Shown here: one piece after another, positions 44,382 through 53,652 of the stretch
Layout: each line of letters opens with the position of its first letter
How positions within the stretch are numbered: the stretch's first letter is position 1
DNA from: Eubacterium ruminantium
GTDB taxonomy: Bacteria; Bacillota; Clostridia; Lachnospirales; Lachnospiraceae
Assembly (NCBI GenBank): GCA_900108205.1
Contig: FNUU01000015.1
Coordinates: 1-64,000, forward strand
Length of the DNA stretch: 64,000 bases
Direction of reading: 5' to 3'
Translations under genes and position numbers: made by a program
The notes under the pieces: model-generated
Told to the model about the DNA's origin: nothing
What the model saw: the letters and a program-made list of their open reading frames with translations, nothing else
The model's database searches: none

Positions 44382-45449
44382 TTATTTTGAATTAACAAGC
44401 TTTTCAATAAGAGAAGTTATCTTATTGATTGCGTCGCTCTGCTGGCTCTTTGACATTGCATCGATATATTTCTCTCGATCTCTGAAGGTTTCGTTTATGG
44501 CAGCAGTGAGACTCTCAGGAGTAAGATCCTCTTCCTGAAGAAGCTTACTGTAGCCGCTTTTTTCAAAGGATTTTGCATTCAGGATCTGGTCGCCGCGGCT
44601 TGCCGCAAGAGAAAGCGGTATAAGAATATTCGGCTTTCTGAGAGCAAGAAGCTCGCAGATGGCATTTGCGCCGGCTCTTGATACTGCGACATCAGCAAGA
44701 GCAAAAAGATCCGCAAGTTCATTTTTAATATATTCATACTGAACGTAGCCTTTTTTACCATTATTTTCCGGAATGGTTTTTCCTTTTCCGCATAAGTGAA
44801 TGATATTGTATGTTTTTAACAGTTCATCGAGACACTTGGAAAGGGTTTCATTTATTATCTGACTGCCTGTGCTTCCGCCGATGAAGAGAATTACGGGTTT
44901 ATCATCGGTAAAACCGCAGAATTTTTTTGCGGCTTCTCTGTCACCGGTAAAAAGTTCGCCTCTGATAGGAGTGCCGGTTACAACAGCCTTGCCCTCCGGA
45001 AGTTTATTCTTAGTTTCAGGGAAATTGCAGCATATGATATTTGCCTTTTTAAGAGCAATCCTGTTTGCAAGTCCCGGAGTCATGTCAGACTCGTGGAGTA
45101 TTACAGGGATTTTCTTCTTTGCAGCGGCTGTGGTGACAGGAACGCTGACAAAGCCACCCTTTGAAAATACAATATCAGGCTTGATCTTTTTCATCAGTCT
45201 GCGAGATTGGTGATAGCCATGCTGTACCTTTACAGGATCGGTAAAGTTCTTGAGGGAGAAATACCTTCTGAGCTTTCCTGAAGAAATGCAGTGAAAGGGT
45301 ATTCCGAGTTCTTCTATCAGCCTTTTTTCTATATTATTGCTTCCTACATAATGAATTTCGTATCCCAGCTCCTTGAGATGAGGGATAAGAGCGATGTTTG
45401 GTGTAACATGTCCGGCTGTTCCGCCGCCGGTCAGGATAATCTTTTTCAT
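44382..45449 (-). CDS. murG: UDP-GlcNAc:lipid I N-acetylglucosaminyltransferase MurG
   Basis: The 355-residue GT28 transferase adds N-acetylglucosamine to lipid I to make lipid II on the inner face of the membrane. The N-terminal GGGTAGHVTPN loop, HESDMTPGLANR and GGSTGSQIIN, together with the C-terminal SRAGANAICELLALRKPNILIPL, are conserved. AAAGGAG precedes the start at 45449; the frame open to 45512 has no site. It stands alone, not inside the usual mur/div cluster, with a terminator on the 3' side. Confidence 0.96.
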   Translation of the reverse strand: MKKIILTGGGTAGHVTPNIALIPHLKELGYEIHYVGSNNIEKRLIEELGIPFHCISSGKLRRYFSLKNFTDPVKVQHGYHQSRRLMKKIKPDIVFSKGGFVSVPVTTAAAKKKIPVILHESDMTPGLANRIALKKANIICCNFPETKNKLPEGKAVVTGTPIRGELFTGDREAAKKFCGFTDDKPVILFIGGSTGSQIINETLSKCLDELLKTYNIIHLCGKGKTIPENNGKKGYVQYEYIKNELADLFALADVAVSRAGANAICELLALRKPNILIPLSLAASRGDQILNAKSFEKSGYSKLLQEEDLTPESLTAAINETFRDREKYIDAMSKSQQSDAINKITSLIEKLVNSK

Positions 45450-45753
45450 ATATGACTCCTTTTTCTGGAAATAGCTTTTTTTGATTATAAGCTTATTGCA
45501 GGATGATTTCAATTTGCAAAATGAAAAAATATGAAATTTTTATATTTTCATTGAAAAAAACAAACGGTTTTGCTATTATATCTTGGAATATGTGCAAGCA
45601 AGATCATAATACTGTCATTCCGAAAGCAGATTCCGGAGAATAAATCTCTCGGTTTAAAAGGGAAGTATATAATACGGAGCGTATGACATATAGAGTGGAG
45701 CTTTTTTATGATCCTGTTTGGTGAAGAGAGTAAATAAAGAAGGAGTAATTACA
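45450..45753. promoter_or_regulatory. murG/pgi divergent intergenic region with pgi promoter
   Basis: TTGAAA (45551-45556) and TATTAT (45574-45579) spaced by 17 nt form a plausible plus-strand promoter for pgi, giving a leader of about 170 nt. An A/T-rich imperfect inverted repeat lies at about 45520-45552. Apart from these, nothing definite is seen in the leader; it has some self-complementary runs (around 45631-45656) but no riboswitch class is recognised. Confidence 0.5.
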
Positions 45754-47112
45754 ATGTCACAGAAAATATCATTTGATTTCAGCAATGCAAAGTTTATGGC
45801 AAGTGATGCTGATATTGAAGCAATCAAGCCGCGTGTACTTGCAGCAGAGAAGACACTCAGAGAGAAGACCGGAGAGGGAAATGATTTCCTTGGATGGATA
45901 GATCTTCCTGTTAATTATGATAAGGAAGAGTTCGGCAGGATCAAAGCTGCTGCCGAGAAGATCAAGAATGATTCAGATGTCCTTCTTGTAATTGGTATAG
46001 GTGGTTCTTATCTTGGTGCAAGAGCAGTGATCGAGGCTGTACGCCATTCGTTTTATAATATGGTTGATAAGAATGTACGTAAAACTCCTGAGATATATTA
46101 CTGCGGAAATAATCTTAGCAGCACATATTATGCAGATCTCGTAGATGTTCTTGAGGGTAAGGATTTCTCAATTAATGTTATAAGTAAGTCAGGAACAACA
46201 ACAGAGTGTTCGGTTGCATTCAGAATTTTCAAGGAACTTCTTGAGAAGAAGTATGGAAAGGCTGAAGCTTCAAAGAGAATTTACGCAACAACCGATAAGT
46301 CAAAGGGAGCTTTAAAGACACTGGCTGATTCAGAAGGCTATGAAACATATGTAGTTCCTGATGATATCGGAGGAAGATTCTCAGTACTTACAGCAGTAGG
46401 ACTTCTTCCTATCGCAGTTTCAGGTGCTGATATCGATCTTCTTATGCAGGGTGCTGCAAATGGTCGTGAGTACTGCCTCAGCAAGTCATTTGAGGAAAAT
46501 GATGCTCTGCAGTATGCTGCAATCAGAAATGTGCTTCATGAGAATGCCGGACTTGGTATGGAGATTCTTGGCAACTTTGAACCTGCACTTCATTATGTAT
46601 CTGAGTGGTGGAAGCAGCTTTACGGAGAGAGCGAAGGTAAAGACGGCAAGGGTATCTTCCCGACTGCTGTTGACTTTACAACAGATCTTCACTCACTTGG
46701 ACAGTTCATCCAGGAGGGAACAAAGAATCATTTTGAAACATTTATAAATGTTCTTAACCCAAGAAAAACAGTTACAATGCAGCTTGAGGATACAGATCTT
46801 GACGGTCTTAACTATCTTGCCGGCAAGGAAGTTGACTTTATTAATAAGTGTGCCATGAATGGTACAATACTTGCTCATGTAGACGGAAATGTTCCAAACA
46901 TCCGTATAGATATGGATGCCATTGACGAACTTTCAATCGGTGAGCTCTTCTATAAATTTGAGTATGCCTGCGGTGTAAGCGGATATACTCTTGGCGTTAA
47001 TCCATTTAATCAGCCGGGTGTAGAAAGCTACAAGAAGAATATGTTTGCTCTTCTTGGCAAGCCTGGTTATGAAGAAAGAGCCGCAGAGCTCAAGGCAAGA
47101 CTTGGTAAATAA
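45754..47112 (+). CDS. pgi: Glucose-6-phosphate isomerase
   Basis: The 452-residue enzyme interconverts glucose-6-phosphate and fructose-6-phosphate. Pgi signatures are clear: [15 protein letters not shown] near residue 75, [32 protein letters not shown] and the C-terminal [18 protein letters not shown]. The start at 45754 follows AAGGAGTAATTACA; the frame extends upstream to 45718 without a ribosome site. The next gene starts only 2 nt after its stop. It feeds glmS (fructose-6-phosphate) and takes the products of galKT and MalQ into glycolysis. Confidence 0.97.
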   Translation: MSQKISFDFSNAKFMASDADIEAIKPRVLAAEKTLREKTGEGNDFLGWIDLPVNYDKEEFGRIKAAAEKIKNDSDVLLVIGIGGSYLGARAVIEAVRHSFYNMVDKNVRKTPEIYYCGNNLSSTYYADLVDVLEGKDFSINVISKSGTTTECSVAFRIFKELLEKKYGKAEASKRIYATTDKSKGALKTLADSEGYETYVVPDDIGGRFSVLTAVGLLPIAVSGADIDLLMQGAANGREYCLSKSFEENDALQYAAIRNVLHENAGLGMEILGNFEPALHYVSEWWKQLYGESEGKDGKGIFPTAVDFTTDLHSLGQFIQEGTKNHFETFINVLNPRKTVTMQLEDTDLDGLNYLAGKEVDFINKCAMNGTILAHVDGNVPNIRIDMDAIDELSIGELFYKFEYACGVSGYTLGVNPFNQPGVESYKKNMFALLGKPGYEERAAELKARLGK

Positions 47113-47113
47113 T

Positions 47114-48268
47114 ATGAATGATGAAAAATTTACGCTTATCGCGCCATGTCATTTTGGACTGGAGGCTGTACTGAAACGCGAGATAACAGATCTCGGATAT
47201 GAGATACTGAATGTAAGTGACGGAAGAGTGACCTTCAGCGGAGATGCAAAGGCAATCGCCAGAGCAAATATTTTTATCAGAACTGCAGAAAGAATTCTTC
47301 TCAAATGTGGTAGCTTCAGGGCTACCACATTTGATGACTTATTTGAAGGTGTTAAAGCTATTCCGTGGGAGAGGTTTCTTCCGAGAAATGCAAAATTCTG
47401 GGTAACAAAGGCTACCACAAACAGAAGTGCTCTTTTCAGCGGAACTGCCATACAGTCCATCGTTAAGAAGGCTATGGTGGACAGAATGAGTACCACCTAT
47501 CATACAAGTCGTTTTGATGAGGATGGAGACGAATATCCGGTAAGAGTTTTTATTCTTAAGGATGAGGTGGAGGTAACTCTTGATACCACCGGCGTTTCAC
47601 TTCATAAGAGAGGATACAGGAAGCTGGCAGGTAAGGCTCCGATTTCGGAAACCCTGGCAGCTGCTCTTATAATGCTTACTCCATGGAGAGCAGACAGGAT
47701 ACTTGTTGATCCTTTCTGTGGAAGTGGTACATTTCCGATAGAGGCAGCTATGATAGGCGCAAATATTGCTCCGGGTCTTAACCGTGAGTTTACATCAGAT
47801 AAGTGGCTTAAATTTATGACAAAAAAAGAGTGGTACGAAGCCTATGATGAGGCGGCATCACTTGAAAAGACAGATATTGAGATGAATATTCAGGGCTATG
47901 ATATTGATCCTGAGATTATTAAGTGTGCAATTCAGAATTCTAAGGAAGCGGGAGTGGATAAATATATTCATTTTCAGGCGCGAGATGTGAAGGATCTTCA
48001 TAATCCAAAGCCATATGGTTTCCTTATTACAAATCCTCCTTATGGAGAACGACTTGAAGATAAGGAGAATCTTCCTGCGCTTTATAAGACTATCGGAGAT
48101 AGTTATAATGGACTTAAGGACTGGTCTATGTTCATCATTACTTCTTATGAGGATGCAGAGAGATATCTTGGAAGAAAGGCAGACAAAAACAGAAAGATTT
48201 ATAATGGAATGATCAGATCCTATTTTCTGTCATACATGGGGGCAAAGCCGCCAAAGAAGCAGAAATAA
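47114..48268 (+). CDS. THUMP-domain RNA N2-guanine methyltransferase (RlmL-like)
   Basis: The 384-residue protein has an N-terminal THUMP RNA-binding region (about residues 1-160, starting FTLIAPCHFGLEAVLKREI) and a Rossmann methyltransferase domain with VDPFCGSGTFPIEAAMIGANIAPG and the catalytic NPPYGERL (about 305-312). This is the RlmL N-terminal half/YpsC class that methylates guanine N2 of 23S rRNA. Its start follows the pgi stop by one nucleotide with no strong ribosome site, which suggests coupling by termination-reinitiation. Length matches the single-domain Firmicutes form. Confidence 0.93.
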   Translation: MNDEKFTLIAPCHFGLEAVLKREITDLGYEILNVSDGRVTFSGDAKAIARANIFIRTAERILLKCGSFRATTFDDLFEGVKAIPWERFLPRNAKFWVTKATTNRSALFSGTAIQSIVKKAMVDRMSTTYHTSRFDEDGDEYPVRVFILKDEVEVTLDTTGVSLHKRGYRKLAGKAPISETLAAALIMLTPWRADRILVDPFCGSGTFPIEAAMIGANIAPGLNREFTSDKWLKFMTKKEWYEAYDEAASLEKTDIEMNIQGYDIDPEIIKCAIQNSKEAGVDKYIHFQARDVKDLHNPKPYGFLITNPPYGERLEDKENLPALYKTIGDSYNGLKDWSMFIITSYEDAERYLGRKADKNRKIYNGMIRSYFLSYMGAKPPKKQK

Positions 48269-48298
48269 TAGTTTATTTAAGATAAGAAGGTCGCAAAT

Positions 48299-50020
48299 TT
48301 GAAAAGGGGAATTTTTGTTTTAGTGCTGTTGATCATTGCAGCACTTTGTTTTTATAAATTATCCGACAATAAGACCGGAGAAATAAAAAAAGCGGCAGAT
48401 TATGATACGGCAGTTGCAAATTATAAAAAAGATACATTTGATTATATCAGTAATTCAGCTGTAGATGTCAGGCTTCATGGAAGGAGCACGGGAGGATATT
48501 ATACAGCTTGCATAGACGAAAATATGAATATTCTCATAGGAGAGGATTTCCTGGAGGATATTATGAGCTGTTCGGTAACGAGATATAACAGCGGGCATAT
48601 AAGAATAGATAAAGGTGAGAATACCGTTTCAATGAAAATGGGTGAGACCAGTTACAGTGTAAACGGTGAGAATCTTAACAGTACATCCAAGCCTGTTCTG
48701 GTGGGAGATAATATGCTTTTTCTTCCGGCCGAGGAACTGTCGGAATATCTTGATTATAAATGTGAATATGATTACCTCAGTAATTCAGTTGATTTTATTC
48801 AGACCAAAACAGGAGTGAGTCTTCCTGAAAAATTTGATCTCAGAAAGCTGGGCAGGGTAACACCGGTAAGGGATCAGGGAAGATACGGTACGTGCTGGGC
48901 ATTTGCCTCTCTGGGAGCACTTGAAACATCGCTTATGCCTCTTCAGGAGGAAATCTATTCCACCGAACATATGACGCTTAATAACAGTTATAATCTTGAT
49001 ATGTCTACCGGAGGAGAGCATACGGTAAGTATAGCTTATCTGGCTGCGTGGCAGGGACCGGTACTGGAGGAGGATGACATTTACGGAGATGAAAAGACTG
49101 ACAAATCGCTGAAGGCAGTTAAGCATCTTGAGGAAGCTATAATAATCAAGAAGAGAAATGATATTGCCATCAAGACTGCAATCTTCAGATATGGTGGTGT
49201 AGAGACATCACTTTATCTTCAAATGGCTTATACGGGTGATTACTCTGAATTTTATAATGAAGAACGTGCGTCATATTACTATGACGGCGATATGGCCCCC
49301 AATCATGATATTGTTATAGTCGGATGGGATGATACTTATCCAAAGGAGTATTTTACCACCAAACCTAAACATGATGGAGCATACATCTGTAAGAACAGCT
49401 GGGGTAAGAATTTTGGTGAAAATGGATATTTCTATGTCTCTTATGAGGATACAAATATCTGCAGCCAGTCGATCGTATATACGAATCTTGCTGACGCTGA
49501 TAACTTTGATAACATATATCAGTCGGACCTGCTCGGATGGGTAGGACAGCTGGGGTTCGGAAGTGATTCAGGTTATTTTGCAAACTGTTATAAAGCAAAA
49601 GGTATGGAAAAGCTTTCTGCAGTATCATTTTATGCAACCGATGACAATACCAGCTTTAAGGTATATGTTGTCCATGATTTTAAGGATGAGGATTCTTTTA
49701 AGAATAAAGTAGAGATCGCTTCCGGAGAAATAAAATACAGCGGTTACTATACCGTGAGAGTAAATCACGATATACCATTTCAGAAGGGCGAAAAGTATGC
49801 TGTTATAGTTAGTATTAAAACCGAAGGAAGTACAAAGCCTATTGCCGTTGAATATAAGGCTGATAAAAGAACGGAAATGGCGGATATTACGGATGGTGAA
49901 GGGTATATCAGCCTTCATGGTGAAATGTGGCACAGGGTTGAAGAAGATCAGAACTGTAATGTGTGCCTGAAGGCATTTACGGATGATGTGGATGAAAACA
50001 GTGAAAATACTGAACAATGA
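48299..50020 (+). CDS. Papain-like (C1-type) cysteine protease, secreted
   Basis: The 573-residue protein starts with TTG and a signal/anchor helix (IFVLVLLIIAALCFYKL). After a roughly 170-residue region that includes a copper-amine-oxidase-like N-terminal fold (LVGDNMLFLPAEELSEYL), the protease domain begins at TPVRDQGRYGTCWAFASL, with the catalytic Cys in CWAF, His in PNHDIVIVGWDD and Asn in CKNSWGKNFGENGYF. The C-terminal 150 residues form a beta-rich, lectin-like domain. Such proteases occur in many gut Clostridia and are thought to act on surface or extracellular proteins. A hairpin repeat follows. Confidence 0.92.
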   Translation: MKRGIFVLVLLIIAALCFYKLSDNKTGEIKKAADYDTAVANYKKDTFDYISNSAVDVRLHGRSTGGYYTACIDENMNILIGEDFLEDIMSCSVTRYNSGHIRIDKGENTVSMKMGETSYSVNGENLNSTSKPVLVGDNMLFLPAEELSEYLDYKCEYDYLSNSVDFIQTKTGVSLPEKFDLRKLGRVTPVRDQGRYGTCWAFASLGALETSLMPLQEEIYSTEHMTLNNSYNLDMSTGGEHTVSIAYLAAWQGPVLEEDDIYGDEKTDKSLKAVKHLEEAIIIKKRNDIAIKTAIFRYGGVETSLYLQMAYTGDYSEFYNEERASYYYDGDMAPNHDIVIVGWDDTYPKEYFTTKPKHDGAYICKNSWGKNFGENGYFYVSYEDTNICSQSIVYTNLADADNFDNIYQSDLLGWVGQLGFGSDSGYFANCYKAKGMEKLSAVSFYATDDNTSFKVYVVHDFKDEDSFKNKVEIASGEIKYSGYYTVRVNHDIPFQKGEKYAVIVSIKTEGSTKPIAVEYKADKRTEMADITDGEGYISLHGEMWHRVEEDQNCNVCLKAFTDDVDENSENTEQ

Positions 50021-50035
50021 CATAGCATATCAATA

Positions 50036-50073
50036 GAAAAATAAGCCAGGGGTGAAACGAGTATTTGTTTTTC
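50036..50073 (+). repeat. Dispersed hairpin repeat H, copy 2
   Basis: The segment matches the core of the hairpin repeat at 13656-13692: both start GAAAAAYAAG, differ in the short loop, and share 22 identical bases at the right (50052-50073). It lies between the protease gene and rdgB. Confidence 0.72.
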
Positions 50074-50156
50074 CAGACAAATGTAAAAGCCTCAGCATCT
50101 TTGGCAGATTGGTTAATAAAAACGTCAGCAGTTGATCATACGTAAGGAGGATTAAA

Positions 50157-50762
50157 ATGCAGAAGCTGATATTTGCAACAGGAAATAAGGATAAAATGCG
50201 TGAAATAAGGATGATTCTTGAAGGACTTCCGTATGAAATATATTCCATGAAGGAAGCAGGTATCAATCCGGATATTGTTGAAGACGGAAAGAGCTTTGCT
50301 GAAAATGCACTTATTAAGGCCAGAGCAGTTGCGGATTGTGTAAAGCAGGCCGGAGAGAATGTTGTTGTTCTTGCTGATGATTCAGGACTTGAAATAGATG
50401 CGCTGAATAAGGAGCCTGGCATCTATTCTGCAAGATATATGGGTGAAGATACTTCGTATCATATAAAGAATAATAATCTTATTGAAAGACTTGAAGGCGT
50501 ACCGGATGAGAAGAGAACCGCCAGATTTGTCTGTGCAGTGGCAGCTGTATTTTCTGACGGAAGAGAAGAAGTCAGAGAAGCTACCATGGAGGGAAGAATC
50601 GGATATGAGGAAAAAGGGGAAAATGGATTTGGCTATGACCCTATCCTATACATTCCGGAGTTTGGATGTATGTCCGCTGAGCTTGCACCTGAACAGAAAA
50701 ATGCGATCAGTCACAGAGGAAAAGCTCTCAGAATGATGAGGGAATGTCTTAAGGATATGTAA
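50157..50762 (+). CDS. rdgB: RdgB/HAM1 XTP/dITP pyrophosphatase
   Basis: The 201-residue enzyme hydrolyses non-canonical purine triphosphates to monophosphates, keeping xanthine and hypoxanthine out of DNA and RNA. The N-terminal ATGNKDKMREI, DDSGLEIDAL with GIYSARYMG, and the C-terminal GFGYDPIL and SHRGKAL motifs are complete. AAGGAGG precedes the start. The YfcE-type phosphoesterase gene follows 12 nt after the stop, a pairing frequent in Firmicutes. Confidence 0.97.
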   Translation: MQKLIFATGNKDKMREIRMILEGLPYEIYSMKEAGINPDIVEDGKSFAENALIKARAVADCVKQAGENVVVLADDSGLEIDALNKEPGIYSARYMGEDTSYHIKNNNLIERLEGVPDEKRTARFVCAVAAVFSDGREEVREATMEGRIGYEEKGENGFGYDPILYIPEFGCMSAELAPEQKNAISHRGKALRMMRECLKDM

Positions 50763-50774
50763 TGGAAGGAATTT

Positions 50775-51263
50775 ATGGACAGGAAACGTATACTTGTTGT
50801 AAGTGATTCACATAGAAGGTCTGACAATATTCAGAAGATAATAGAGAAAACCGGACCGGTCGATATGCTTATTCATCTTGGGGATATCGAGGATGATACT
50901 GAAAAAATAAAGGAGTGGGCCGGCTGTCCATGTTATTTTGTATGCGGAAATTGTGATTACGATTTTAAACTTCAGAATTGCCAGATAATCAACCTTGGAC
51001 CTCACAGAATATTTGCGGTTCATGGGCATAAATATGCAGTCCATAGTGATACATTAAGACTTGAACTGGCAGCGAAGGAAATGCATAGCGATATAGCGCT
51101 GTTTGGACACACCCACGTGCCTTATTTGTATGAGGGCAGCGATATAACCATTTTGAATCCCGGAAGCTGTTCCCAGCCCAGACAGTATGACGGCAGAAAA
51201 ACATATGCTATTATGGAAATGGACGAGAATGGCAGAATGAACTATGAAATCTGTAATCTGTGA
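50775..51263 (+). CDS. YfcE/MJ0936-type metallophosphoesterase
   Basis: The 162-residue protein has the calcineurin-like metal motifs VSDSHRR, HLGDIEDD, CGNCDYD, VHGHKY and FGHTH in order. The size and motif pattern fit the YfcE/MJ0936 family of small phosphodiesterases; the natural substrate is unknown. It is probably cotranscribed with rdgB (12 nt spacing). GGAAGG precedes the start. Confidence 0.93.
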   Translation: MDRKRILVVSDSHRRSDNIQKIIEKTGPVDMLIHLGDIEDDTEKIKEWAGCPCYFVCGNCDYDFKLQNCQIINLGPHRIFAVHGHKYAVHSDTLRLELAAKEMHSDIALFGHTHVPYLYEGSDITILNPGSCSQPRQYDGRKTYAIMEMDENGRMNYEICNL

Positions 51264-51341
51264 TACAGATGGCTGAAGAGAAATAGATATACTAATATTT
51301 ACAGTTATTATAAACCGGTGGATTGACGAAGGAGGAAGTGT

Positions 51342-53078
51342 TTGAAAAAGGGAGATATTGTAGAAGGAATAATTGATAAATTCAGCTTTCCGAATAAGGG
51401 AAGCATGATGGTTGAGGATAAGAGAGTTACAGTTAAAGGGACGATTCCGGGACAGACAGTCCGGGGCAGGATCATAAAGAAGAAAGCCGGCCTTTATGAA
51501 GCAGCGGTTGTTGATACGATCAAGCCTTCGTCTCTTGAAACAAAGAAACCGCTCTGTCCTCATTTTTTTGAATGCGGAGGATGTACCTACCAGACGCTTT
51601 CCTATGCAAATCAGCTTCGCGTTAAGGAAAATATGGTCAAAGAGCTTCTGGACGGCGCAATAAAACCGGTTAATGAATCGGGTGCGTTGACAGGTCCGGA
51701 CGAAAAAGATGCAAACAGACATGAAAAAAAATATATATGGGAAGGCATAATCGCCTCTCCGTCCCAGTGGCATTACAGAAATAAGATGGAGTTTACATTT
51801 GGAGATGCTGAAAAAGACGGACCACTTACGCTTGGACTTCACAGGCAGTATTCAAATTATGATATTCTTCCTATCGAAGGATGTGCGATTGTCAATAACT
51901 CCTGGAATGAAATATTGAAGTACACTCAGAAATTCTTTAGGGAAAAGAAGGTTTCATTTTATAAGAAAATGCAGCATACGGGAATTCTCAGGAATCTTGT
52001 GATAAGGCAGTCGGCTGCAGATGGTGGAATACTTATAAATCTTGTCACCACTACAAAACATGCCCTTGATGTAGAAGAAAAAAAGAGGAAGCCTGTGTCG
52101 GCTGAGGCTGATGAAAGTCCGAAATATAAGCTAAAGCTTGTTGGTGAGAATGAGGATGAAACAGTATTTGATCATGATACAGAAGTTGATCAGGTTTCGG
52201 AAGGAGCTGCAGATAAATATCTCTCAGAGGGGCTTAGAAATGAGATAATTGAGGAGCTTTGCCTTCCGGAGTATGTCGCCGGACTGGTTACTCTGTCAGA
52301 GTCGGGCAAATTAGACAGCCTGGAAAACTATAGTCGGATTACAGGAATTTTATATACTGAAAATGATTCCGTGGCAGACTTTGTGCAGAGTGATTCTACC
52401 ACAGTGCTTTATGGTCGTGATTATCTTATTGAGGAAGTACTTGGACTTGAGTTTAAGATATCGCCATTTTCATTTTTCCAGACAAATACCAGAGGCTGTG
52501 AGGTGCTTTACAGTAAGGTCAGAGAGTATGTTCTTGAGGCTTTGAATTCAGAACGCAGCGAGAATCAAAATGATCCGGGTAAGGAGAATTCTGCAGATAC
52601 TATAAAGCGCAATAATACCGATTCGGGCAGTAAGCTCGTCGGAACGGTTTTTGATCTTTACAGTGGAACAGGAACGATTGCGCAGCTTATGTCACCGGTT
52701 GCGGAAAAGGTTATTGGAATAGAGATAGTTGAAGAAGCGGTTGAAGCAGCAAAGGAAAATGCAAAGAGGAATAAACTGAAAAACTGCGAATTTATCGCCG
52801 GCGACGTTCTGAAAAAACTTGATGAAGTGAAAGATAAGCCGGATCTTATCATTCTGGATCCTCCTCGTGATGGCATTCATCCGAAGGCGCTTACCAAGAT
52901 AATTGATTATGGTGTGAAAAATATTGTATATATCAGCTGTAAGCCGACTTCTTTGGCAAGGGATCTTGTGGTATTTCAGGAAAATGGCTACGAGGTTGTG
53001 AAGACGTGCGCAGTTGATGAATTCCCAAATACGCAGCACGTCGAGACGATTATTTTACTACAACGAACGGACTCGTAA
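51342..53078 (+). CDS. rlmD: 23S rRNA (uracil-5-)-methyltransferase RlmD/RumA family
   Basis: The 578-residue TrmA/RumA-family enzyme starts with TTG after GGAGG. It has an N-terminal TRAM domain (about residues 1-60), the iron-sulfur cysteines in CPHFFECGGC (about 68-77), VFDLYSGTGTIAQL for S-adenosylmethionine, IILDPPRDG and the catalytic YISCKPTSLARDL. It is longer than the usual 450 residues because of charged, low-complexity insertions at about residues 105-135, 240-305 and 400-430. The C-terminus DEFPNTQHVETIILLQR is the family's conserved tail and is where a mobile element appears to have joined. It methylates a uridine in 23S rRNA, or possibly tRNA. Confidence 0.93.
   Translation: MKKGDIVEGIIDKFSFPNKGSMMVEDKRVTVKGTIPGQTVRGRIIKKKAGLYEAAVVDTIKPSSLETKKPLCPHFFECGGCTYQTLSYANQLRVKENMVKELLDGAIKPVNESGALTGPDEKDANRHEKKYIWEGIIASPSQWHYRNKMEFTFGDAEKDGPLTLGLHRQYSNYDILPIEGCAIVNNSWNEILKYTQKFFREKKVSFYKKMQHTGILRNLVIRQSAADGGILINLVTTTKHALDVEEKKRKPVSAEADESPKYKLKLVGENEDETVFDHDTEVDQVSEGAADKYLSEGLRNEIIEELCLPEYVAGLVTLSESGKLDSLENYSRITGILYTENDSVADFVQSDSTTVLYGRDYLIEEVLGLEFKISPFSFFQTNTRGCEVLYSKVREYVLEALNSERSENQNDPGKENSADTIKRNNTDSGSKLVGTVFDLYSGTGTIAQLMSPVAEKVIGIEIVEEAVEAAKENAKRNKLKNCEFIAGDVLKKLDEVKDKPDLIILDPPRDGIHPKALTKIIDYGVKNIVYISCKPTSLARDLVVFQENGYEVVKTCAVDEFPNTQHVETIILLQRTDS
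53036..53078 (+). other. Putative attachment site (attL) at the rlmD 3' end
   Basis: The last codons of rlmD contain CAGCACGTCGAGAC, in the strongly conserved HVET part of the gene. rumA-type genes are a known target of integrative conjugative elements in streptococci. The gene's frame is intact and the sequence content changes right after it. The exact core and the second copy cannot be located without the right end. Confidence 0.4.
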
Positions 53079-53240
53079 AAATCCTTGAATTTACGTGTTT
53101 TTTTGACCATATGGTTTTCGAAGGAAACCATGAAATTGGGTATAAAAAAGTTCAAAAACGAACTATCGATGTTGAAGTACTTGTAGACCTCGGTTGGAGG
53201 TACACAACAAAATCTGGTCAATAGAATATATATAAAATGA

Positions 53241-53284
53241 AAGAGATAGGGATACCTAGAAATAAGTATCTCTATCTTTTTTTA
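53241..53284 (+). terminator. Intrinsic terminator near the element's left end
   Basis: Stem AGATAGGGATAC against GTATCTCTATCTT, followed by a T run (53275-53284). It would end readthrough from rlmD before the element's first gene. The rest of the gap 53079-53352 holds two short dyads (53112-53132 and 53149-53164) and no gene. Confidence 0.7.
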
Positions 53285-53352
53285 TGAATTGAGGTGATGC
53301 ATTTATCCAAGGTGGTATGGAGGGATAAGTATAAAAAGACGAGGAGGCAAAT

Positions 53353-53622
53353 ATGCTGAAGATCAGACTTCAAGGTACAACAAAGGATATTAAATGGTTT
53401 ATCAAAATGATGGAGCGAGATAAAAGATTTGTAATTAACAATCCATCGAGATTTCTTCCGGTTAAGGGAACAGAAAAATACAAGAGGGTATTCACAGAAG
53501 TATTTAGAGATGAAGAGGATTTAAGAAGATATGCCGAACAGCAGGAGATTGAGAGACAGAGTAAGTATTATGGTTCAGGTACTGTATTTATCGGCAGATC
53601 GAGAAGAAACAGTGATTATTGA
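53353..53622 (+). CDS. Small DUF3970-like mobile-element protein
   Basis: The 89-residue protein begins LKIRLQGTTKDIKWFIKMM and is basic, with a helical C-terminal half ending in an Arg/Ser-rich tail. It resembles the small DUF3970-type proteins that head plasmid or conjugative-element modules in Clostridia. A GGAGG precedes the start. It lies immediately upstream of ParA and could be an accessory or regulatory gene of the partition module. The function is unknown. Confidence 0.7.
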   Translation: MLKIRLQGTTKDIKWFIKMMERDKRFVINNPSRFLPVKGTEKYKRVFTEVFRDEEDLRRYAEQQEIERQSKYYGSGTVFIGRSRRNSDY

Positions 53623-53652
53623 ATATATACAACGGAAAGGTAGGAAATAAAA

